Assembly: GCA_001817685.1 (NCBI GenBank)
Contig: MHIV01000017.1
Coordinates: 1 to 10,051 of the forward strand
Source of the DNA: Candidatus Colwellbacteria bacterium RIFCSPHIGHO2_02_FULL_45_17
GTDB taxonomy: Bacteria > Patescibacteriota > Minisyncoccia > UBA6257 > Colwellbacteraceae
Direction: 5' to 3'
Length of the DNA stretch: 10,051 nucleotides
The translations under genes were made by a program, and so were the position numbers. This document shows, piece after piece, positions 6,457 through 10,051 of the stretch. The notes beneath the pieces were generated by a model that was not told the origin of the DNA, made no database searches, and saw nothing but the letters and a program-made list of their open reading frames with translations. Numbering within the stretch: the first letter of the stretch is position 1; each line of letters begins with the position of its first letter.

Positions 6457-6530
6457 TTGCGGGGGCCGGAGTCGAACCGGCCGCATGAAGGTTATGAGCC
6501 TCCCTCACCCACCGGGGTGAATTCCCCGCG
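6457..6530 (-). tRNA. Initiator tRNA-fMet (anticodon CAT)
   Basis: On the minus strand the acceptor is CGCGGGG paired with CCCCGCA. This gives the C1-A72 mismatch diagnostic of bacterial initiator tRNA, with A73 as discriminator. The anticodon arm is GGAGG-CTCATAA-CCTTC and the T arm is GCCGG-TTCGACT-CCGGC. The length of 74 nt without CCA equals E. coli tRNA-fMet. CCA is not encoded (A73 is followed by CAT). Odd features: the three conserved G-C pairs at 29-31/39-41 read A-U, G-C, G-C. The D arm TCAC-CCCGGTGG-GTGA needs a three-base AAT connector and lacks the usual U8 and A14. It has its own promoter and terminator. Confidence 0.93.
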
Positions 6531-6541
6531 TCACGGAGGTT

Positions 6542-6569
6542 ATTTTACTCTAGTACCCCCCATTGTCAA
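6542..6569 (-). promoter_or_regulatory. Near-consensus sigma-70 promoter for tRNA-fMet
   Basis: On the minus strand there is a perfect TTGACA (6569-6564), a 16-base spacer and TAAAAT (6547-6542). The mature tRNA 5' end lies 12 bases past the -10. It is the best promoter match in the window, fitting a strongly expressed stable RNA. Confidence 0.8.
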
Positions 6570-6600
6570 AAGAATTAATACTTTGGAACCATAGAAACGA

Positions 6601-6662
6601 AAGCGACCCCGACTTGAGCGGCGAGGCAGGGGCCGCCTTCGTCCGCTTCAAGCGGGGTCCTT
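6601..6662 (-). terminator. Large GC-rich hairpin after the phosphoribosyltransferase gene
   Basis: The outer arms GACCCCG (6605-6611) and CGGGGTC (6653-6659) pair perfectly. Pairing continues inward through CTTGA/TCAAG and GCGG/CCGC with one bulge on each side, and outward through three A/G-T/C pairs past a bulged C. The apical part contains GGCG/CGCC. On the minus strand it is followed by TCGCTTTCGTTTC, a broken T-rich tract. It lies 17 bases past the phosphoribosyltransferase stop. A terminator or mRNA 3'-end stabiliser is the likely role. Confidence 0.55.
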
Positions 6663-6678
6663 GTGTGCTTTGCATCGC

Positions 6679-7278
6679 TCACACTTCTCCTGTGACATCG
6701 CAGCTCTCCAGATAGATCCCTGGCCGCTCGATTGGCTGCCTAATCCAGGGTATGAGTCCGTCCGGGTCACGCTCATCATCAATCCCGATAGCTTCAACGA
6801 AGATGTCGGGGGCAACCACAATGGGTTCCTCGACATCCTTGCGCCAGAGCACCGCGGTCTTCACTTCCGTGATTCCACGGTACGGCTTCCTGCCTCGTAC
6901 TCTTCGCCAGAGATTCCGCCAGAATCCCTTGCGGAATTTCTTGAAGAGATACGCGGTGGCCGCCTGGAGTGTAAGGCCGGTGTCGGTCAGATCGTCAACG
7001 ATGAGCATCCTTCCCGACGGAGGCTCCTTCGTGACGTACAGGCAGTGGTAGGCAATCGTCACGTCTGCTGCCTTGACACCGTGAGGCCAATGCGCAGCCC
7101 CGATGACCACGTATGGAAGCTTCATACGCTGGGAGATCCAAACCCCAGGTATGTCGCCGCCGCGCGTGATGTATGCCACGAAGTCGGGCTTGAAGCTTGA
7201 CTCCATTACCATTTGGAGTAGCCTCTCATTCAGCTCGAGGTAGTCCAGCCAACCTACGTGCATCACTCTTCGTCTCAT
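6679..7278 (-). CDS. Phosphoribosyltransferase, archaeal-type purine PRT-like
   Basis: Type I phosphoribosyltransferases join a base to PRPP; the purine type salvages guanine, xanthine or hypoxanthine. This 199-aa protein has the PRPP loop LIVDDLTDTGLTL (92-104, with the paired acidic residues D95 and D96). It also has the flexible-loop region around KPDFVAYITRGGDIPG (30-45), and ends with the hydrophobic-Trp segment GLIPWIRQ (174-181) seen in archaeal Gpt-like proteins. The substrate cannot be assigned. Residues about 112-135 form an extra Arg/Lys/Trp-rich stretch (FRKGFWRNLWRRVRGRK) after the PRPP helix, possibly membrane- or RNA-binding. I chose ATG at 7278 because it overlaps the upstream stop as ATGA and has AAGGGGGG upstream. 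Longer in-frame versions lack family similarity. The stop is TGA and a large hairpin follows. Local GC is higher than in flanking genes. Confidence 0.8.
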   Translation of the reverse strand: MRRRVMHVGWLDYLELNERLLQMVMESSFKPDFVAYITRGGDIPGVWISQRMKLPYVVIGAAHWPHGVKAADVTIAYHCLYVTKEPPSGRMLIVDDLTDTGLTLQAATAYLFKKFRKGFWRNLWRRVRGRKPYRGITEVKTAVLWRKDVEEPIVVAPDIFVEAIGIDDERDPDGLIPWIRQPIERPGIYLESCDVTGEV

Positions 7279-7622
7279 CTTCGCGCCCCCCTTCTTTTGG
7301 CATCCGGGATGTAGTCGTAGTAGATGTACCGGAATGTTCCAGCCGCGTAGGCCAGTGCCGGCACGAGGAAAACGGTTGGTGACGCCCAACCTGGAAGCTC
7401 GAACGGCAACATCGCCGAAGACAGGGTGTAGAACACGAATCCAGACAACGCCCCAACGCCGATGAGCCACTCGATCCCAAGAATCTCGAGGATTCTTATG
7501 TCACGAAGACGCCACCGACTGGCCAGGTAGTAGTTGAACGCGAACGTTGAGCCCGCGTATATAACCGAGGCGAGAAGTGTCGCGGCCAAGAGTGCACCAG
7601 CGACCTGCAAAACGTTAGACAT
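7275..7622 (-). CDS. Small membrane protein, three predicted helices, unknown function
   Basis: I do not recognise a family. The 115-aa protein has three hydrophobic segments, roughly residues 6-28, 46-68 and 80-102. A basic loop (SRWRLRDIR) follows the first and the C-terminus is basic (DAKRRGARR). No cleavable signal peptide, cysteines or catalytic motif stand out. The ATG has a strong GAGAGGGG just upstream. Its TGA stop overlaps the phosphoribosyltransferase start by four bases (ATGA), so the two are translationally coupled and probably work together. It shares the raised GC content of that gene. The Arg distribution would place the first loop and the tail on the cytoplasmic side only if the helix count is uneven, so topology is unresolved. 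Confidence 0.72.
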   Translation of the reverse strand: MSNVLQVAGALLAATLLASVIYAGSTFAFNYYLASRWRLRDIRILEILGIEWLIGVGALSGFVFYTLSSAMLPFELPGWASPTVFLVPALAYAAGTFRYIYYDYIPDAKRRGARR

Positions 7623-7649
7623 TTCCCCTCTCTTTCATGCATCTGTAAA

Positions 7650-7674
7650 GGCAACGACTTAACAAGACGTTGCC
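7650..7674 (-). terminator. Inverted repeat between the SIMPL gene and the membrane/PRT pair
   Basis: GGCAACG and CGTTGCC form a perfect 7-bp stem, with an inner CTT/AAG pairing around AAC. On the minus strand it lies 27 bases after the SIMPL stop and is followed by TTTA only. It could be a weak terminator for SIMPL or an operator upstream of the membrane-protein gene. Confidence 0.4.
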
Positions 7675-7701
7675 AGATGGAATGTTATGTGTCAACCTTC
7701 T

Positions 7702-8529
7702 CTACTTAATCTCGTAGCGAAGGTTTACAGTAATAGTAATTTCTTGGCTACCTGGTTCTATTGTCGGTGAAGTTTTCACCATATCCGCACCTCCCATCCC
7801 TTCTCCGTAGTAATACGGAATCGGGCCACCGAAGTATTCATCAACCGAAAGCAATCTGCCGATTCTAAACCCGCCGGCCTTCGCAATCGTTTCCGCTTTT
7901 TCCCTAGCTTCTTCCATTGCCATTGCGCGTGCTTCGTTTTCGTACCCCACTTTATCATCTATCGTGAAGTAAAGTTGCGAAGTTGAGTTCGCTCCGTTCT
8001 CTACTACCCCCGCAAGGATGTCGCCAACTTTTGCGAAATCCCGAACTTTTACTTCGACACCCTGCTCAACTGTGTATCCAATAATTTCTGATGGCGGACA
8101 AACATCAGGTCTGGCTACACCCGTTACCCCAGCATATCCCCCACCAGCATCGACTCCTGTTTCATAGTAAAGCGGCACCGGTCCACAATAAGTCGAGCTA
8201 TATCGCGGATACACATTGTAGCTCACGGTTTTTATGTCTTTCGACTCAACGCCGCTCGATTTTAGAAATTCGATGACTTTATTAGCTGTGTCTGTATTTC
8301 TGGTCTGTGTTACCGTGAGATCCATACCTCCTTCGTTCGTGACACTGAATGAAAACTGTGCGACGTCGGGAACTACTGTAACCTTACCTTCACCGCTAAC
8401 AGAAAATGCTGGGGCGGAAAATGTCGTAGAGTCCGCGTACGACATCGTGTAATAAATGATCCCGAAGGCGCCGACCATCGAAAGAACGATGAGCGAAATG
8501 CTTAAATAATTTTTTATTGATTGTTCCAT
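7702..8529 (-). CDS. Membrane-anchored SIMPL (DUF541) domain protein
   Basis: SIMPL/DUF541 proteins are cell-envelope proteins, related to BP26/OMP28 and YggE, with poorly defined roles. This 275-aa protein has one N-terminal transmembrane helix (about 9-31), likely an uncleaved anchor with the rest outside. The domain begins at SVSGEGKVTVVPDVAQFSFSV and contains GYTVEQGVEVKVRDF and the helix AMAMEEAREKAETIAKAGG. It ends in a beta strand, ITITVNLRYEI. A Tyr/Gly-rich insert between the two halves carries two cysteines (YCGP and VCPP) that could form a disulfide. The ATG at 8529 lies only 7 bases after a perfect TATAAT, and no Shine-Dalgarno is present, so the mRNA is probably leaderless. It diverges from the tRNA-murD unit. 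Confidence 0.88.
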   Translation of the reverse strand: MEQSIKNYLSISLIVLSMVGAFGIIYYTMSYADSTTFSAPAFSVSGEGKVTVVPDVAQFSFSVTNEGGMDLTVTQTRNTDTANKVIEFLKSSGVESKDIKTVSYNVYPRYSSTYCGPVPLYYETGVDAGGGYAGVTGVARPDVCPPSEIIGYTVEQGVEVKVRDFAKVGDILAGVVENGANSTSQLYFTIDDKVGYENEARAMAMEEAREKAETIAKAGGFRIGRLLSVDEYFGGPIPYYYGEGMGGADMVKTSPTIEPGSQEITITVNLRYEIK

Positions 8530-8536
8530 GTTTTGT

Positions 8537-8542
8537 ATTATA
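8537..8542 (-). promoter_or_regulatory. TATAAT -10 element for the SIMPL gene
   Basis: The minus strand reads GCAGTATAATACAAAACATG. Initiation about 7 bases past the -10 would fall at or one base before the start codon. The -35 region is weak: TAGCAT at an 18-base spacing is the best I find. Confidence 0.5.
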
Positions 8543-8561
8543 CTGCGGTCTGTTATTCTTA

Positions 8562-8570
8562 TGCTATAGG
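8562..8570 (+). promoter_or_regulatory. Possible extended -10 for tRNA(CAU)-murD
   Basis: TGCTATAGG has the TGN extension and a partial -10 hexamer (TATAGG), with no convincing -35. It would start transcription about 20 bases before the tRNA. The evidence is positional and weak. Confidence 0.3.
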
Positions 8571-8597
8571 ATAACGATGTATTTACCCTGGCGTTAC

Positions 8598-8669
8598 GCC
8601 GGCATAGCTCAGTGGTAGAGCGAGGGATTCATAAACCCTAGGTCGCAGGTCCAATTCCTGCTGTCGGCA
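8598..8669 (+). tRNA. tRNA with CAT anticodon (elongator Met, or Ile2 if lysidine-modified)
   Basis: The cloverleaf is complete: acceptor GCCGGCA/TGTCGGC (one G-U wobble), TA connector, D arm GCTC-AGTGGTA-GAGC, anticodon arm AGGGA-TTCATAA-ACCCT, variable AGGTC, T arm GCAGG-TCCAATT-CCTGC, discriminator A. CCA is not encoded. G1-C72 excludes an initiator. Two oddities are the A31-A39 mismatch at the foot of the anticodon loop, and C at position 55 where nearly all tRNAs have U (pseudouridine). The anticodon alone cannot separate Met from Ile2. The murD start codon lies 10 bases downstream, so the tRNA is probably cut out of a shared transcript. Confidence 0.93.
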
Positions 8670-8679
8670 CAGAGATAAT

Positions 8680-9891
8680 ATGAAAATAGCCATCCTAGGA
8701 TTTGGAATAGAGGGCAAAGGGACACTTAGATTTGTTAGGAATAAGTATCCAAAAGCCGAAATAACAATTCTAGATCAGAAGAAAGACAGGAATTATCTGA
8801 AAAATCTTGATGGTTTTGACATTATTTTCCGCACTCCGGGTATACCTTTTAATACTAAGGAGATACAAAGAGCTGCCAGAAGAGGCGTTAATGTAACAAG
8901 TGCGACGGATGTTTTCCTTACGGGGGCCAGGGGTACTGTAATAGGAGTAACAGGCACAAAGGGTAAAAGCACTGCCACGACACTCATATACGAAATACTA
9001 AAACGCGCTGGTAGGGATGTTTATATCGCGGGGAATATTGGTAAATCTACGCTGGACTTACTCCCCAAGCTTCGGAAGAATTCTATAGCAGTATTGGAGC
9101 TTTCGAGCTTCCAACTCCAGGGAGTTAAAAAGTCTCCGGATGTTGCGGTAATCCTCGATATATTCCCTGATCACATGGATCATCATAAGAGTTTTGCCGA
9201 GTATGTTAACGCAAAATCCGGAATTGTCAGATTCCAAGACTCAAACGATTTTGTTTTTTATGTCCCGACGAACAAAATCTCGACCGCGCTTGCAAAAATG
9301 AGTGCGGGGCAGAAAACCTCTGTATCTTTAGGAGATTTTCCGATGAATCTGAAAATTCTTGGTCAGCACAACAAACAAAATGCCGCAGTAGCAGCAGCAG
9401 TGGCGTCACGCTTTGGTGTGTCCCCTCTTATAAGCTTGGAGGTAATAAATAAATTCACTGGTCTCCCGTACAGACTGAGACTTACAAGAAACCTCGGGGG
9501 TGTCAGTTTTTACAACGATTCTGCTTCGACCAATCCCCAAACGACAGTCGCGGCGCTAAGGTCCTTTCCTGGAAAGTCGAAGATTTTAATAGCTGGCGGT
9601 AAAGATAAGAACTTGAATTTCAAAATTCTCCGAACCGCGGTGAATGAGGAAGATGTGAAGGCCATCGTCCTTTTTGGCGAGTGCAAATCAAAGATGAGAA
9701 AAGCCCTCGGAAGCACAACTCTAATTCACAGTTCGAGCAACCTAGAAAATGCTGTAAAAACTGCTTTTAGAAAGGCGAGGCCGAGCGATATTGTGATTTT
9801 CTCCCCGGGTGCAGCTAGCTTTGACATGTTCGAGAATTATCGTGAGCGCGGAGATGAGTTCGACAGGATTGTCAAAAAGCTGAAGGGTTAG
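8680..9891 (+). CDS. murD: UDP-N-acetylmuramoylalanine--D-glutamate ligase
   Basis: MurD adds D-glutamate to UDP-MurNAc-L-Ala in the cytoplasmic phase of peptidoglycan synthesis, using ATP. The 403-aa protein (E. coli 438) has an N-terminal UDP-binding domain starting KIAILGFGIEGKGT. The ATPase domain has P-loop GVTGTKGKSTAT (89-100), E140 in the MurD hallmark ELSSFQL, IFPDHMDHH (161-169), and K179 as the likely carbamylated Lys. The C-terminal domain has GQHNKQNAA, YNDSASTNP, AGGKDKNLNF and SPGAASFDMFENYRERG. The P-loop has Lys (GTKGKST) where most Mur ligases have Asn; otherwise the motifs are intact. The start codon is clear but its ribosome-binding site is weak. A functional MurD implies the cell makes its own peptidoglycan. 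Confidence 0.96.
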   Translation: MKIAILGFGIEGKGTLRFVRNKYPKAEITILDQKKDRNYLKNLDGFDIIFRTPGIPFNTKEIQRAARRGVNVTSATDVFLTGARGTVIGVTGTKGKSTATTLIYEILKRAGRDVYIAGNIGKSTLDLLPKLRKNSIAVLELSSFQLQGVKKSPDVAVILDIFPDHMDHHKSFAEYVNAKSGIVRFQDSNDFVFYVPTNKISTALAKMSAGQKTSVSLGDFPMNLKILGQHNKQNAAVAAAVASRFGVSPLISLEVINKFTGLPYRLRLTRNLGGVSFYNDSASTNPQTTVAALRSFPGKSKILIAGGKDKNLNFKILRTAVNEEDVKAIVLFGECKSKMRKALGSTTLIHSSSNLENAVKTAFRKARPSDIVIFSPGAASFDMFENYRERGDEFDRIVKKLKG

Positions 9892-9918
9892 TATACTCGG
9901 AGAAGTCTCTAGAACGTT

Positions 9919-9956
9919 GGACGCGTAGTGTGGCGCTTCGCTTGCACTACGAGTCC
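9919..9956 (+). repeat. Hairpin whose 5' arm duplicates the start of tRNA-Asp
   Basis: The arms 9919-9930 and 9945-9956 pair over 12 bp with a single G-A mismatch. The apex holds GCG-CTT-CGC. The first 13 bases (GGACGCGTAGTGT) are identical to the first 13 of the tRNA-Asp gene 79 bases downstream, and 16 of the first 18 match. It is not a complete tRNA: no anticodon or T arm can be drawn. There is no T run, so it is not a classical terminator for murD. Confidence 0.7.
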
Positions 9957-9997
9957 TCGCAAGAAATTAACATACGAGCACATTAATTGCTCTGCTC

Positions 9998-10051
9998 GGA
10001 CGCGTAGTGTAGCCCGGTTAACACGCCTCCCTGTCACGGAGGAGATCGCCG
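9998..10051 (+). tRNA. tRNA-Asp (anticodon GTC), 3' part outside the window
   Basis: Visible parts are acceptor 5' strand GGACGCG, TA connector, D arm GTGT-AGCCCGGTTA-ACAC, and a perfect anticodon arm CCTCC-CTGTCAC-GGAGG with anticodon GTC. The variable loop and the first bases of the T stem (GCCG) follow before the window ends. The acceptor 3' strand cannot be checked. The preceding bases include a tandem TGCTC-TGCTC that can pair with GAGCA at 9976-9980. Confidence 0.9.

Noticed and set aside
6530..6539. Ten bases (GTCACGGAGG) shared by the tRNA-fMet 5' flank and the tRNA-Asp anticodon arm near 10033
   Set aside because: Short, in unrelated structural contexts and with no flanking similarity; chance is sufficient.
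6661..7200. Plus-strand open frame of 179 codons across the PRT gene
   Set aside because: It has no recognisable motif and mirrors a convincing minus-strand gene with a PRPP-binding motif; GC-rich DNA produces such shadows.
7279..7470. Longer N-terminus for the phosphoribosyltransferase
   Set aside because: It would run antiparallel in logic to the ATGA junction and overlap most of the membrane-protein gene; the extra residues look like out-of-frame translation and family similarity begins at the 7278 ATG.
7650..7674. attC-like recombination site (ACTTAAC/GTTAAGT within an inverted repeat)
   Set aside because: The two half-site matches are the same palindrome read twice. There are no paired L and R boxes and no integrase or cassette array.
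7690..7695. TTGACA on the minus strand as a promoter for the membrane-protein gene
   Set aside because: No -10-like hexamer occurs at 15-19 bases downstream.
1..10051. CRISPR arrays, insertion sequences, toxin-antitoxin or phage-defence genes
   Set aside because: No regularly spaced repeats, transposase motifs or defence-family domains are visible on either strand.
1..10051. Alternative genetic code (TGA as glycine)
   Set aside because: gyrB, the PRT and the membrane protein all end at TGA exactly where their families should end.

Overview
The window looks like an ordinary stretch of chromosome from an ultra-small, reduced bacterium of the Candidate Phyla Radiation (Patescibacteria), most likely Parcubacteria-like. 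That placement is an inference. It rests on tightly packed core genes, frequent non-ATG start options, unusual tRNAs, and a single-chain, mitochondrial-type phenylalanyl-tRNA synthetase. TGA is used as a stop codon (gyrB and both genes of the 6.7-7.6 kb pair), so the CPR lineages that read TGA as glycine are excluded.

Positions 1-1698 (+) hold a deoxynucleotide/folate operon: a 5'-truncated thymidylate synthase-family gene, a Dcd/dUTPase-family gene and dihydrofolate reductase. Together they would make dTMP and recycle folate. Two of the three have informative substitutions. The thymidylate synthase has Asp where the dUMP-selecting Asn normally sits. The Dcd-like protein lacks the deaminase glutamate and looks like a dUTPase. 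The operon meets the minus-strand operon secE-nusG-rplK (2879-1695) head-on, and the two share the palindromic stop TTAA. Upstream on the minus strand lies gyrB (4992-2935), with a basic N-terminal extension and Asn at a well-known quinolone-resistance position. secE and gyrB each have a recognisable promoter.

A 218-278 bp leader with short repeats and a terminator-like hairpin precedes the PheRS gene (5271-6401, +). This gene fuses a PheS catalytic core to the FDX-ACB domain normally found at the end of PheT. A strong bidirectional terminator separates it from a minus-strand initiator tRNA (6457-6530), which has its own consensus promoter.

Positions about 6600-7680 are visibly more GC-rich. 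They carry a translationally coupled minus-strand pair: a three-helix membrane protein, then an archaeal-type purine phosphoribosyltransferase-like protein. A large hairpin closes the pair. It is the most accessory-looking part of the window. Next is a minus-strand membrane-anchored SIMPL-domain protein (8529-7702), probably made from a leaderless mRNA. It diverges from a tRNA(CAU)-murD unit (8598-9891, +). The window ends in a truncated tRNA-Asp (from 9998), preceded by a hairpin whose 5' arm copies the first 13 bases of that tRNA.

I see no CRISPR array, transposase, toxin-antitoxin pair or defence system. The unusual content lies in variants of core genes and in tRNA architecture, not in a new multi-gene system. 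No stretch longer than 300 bases lacks a gene.
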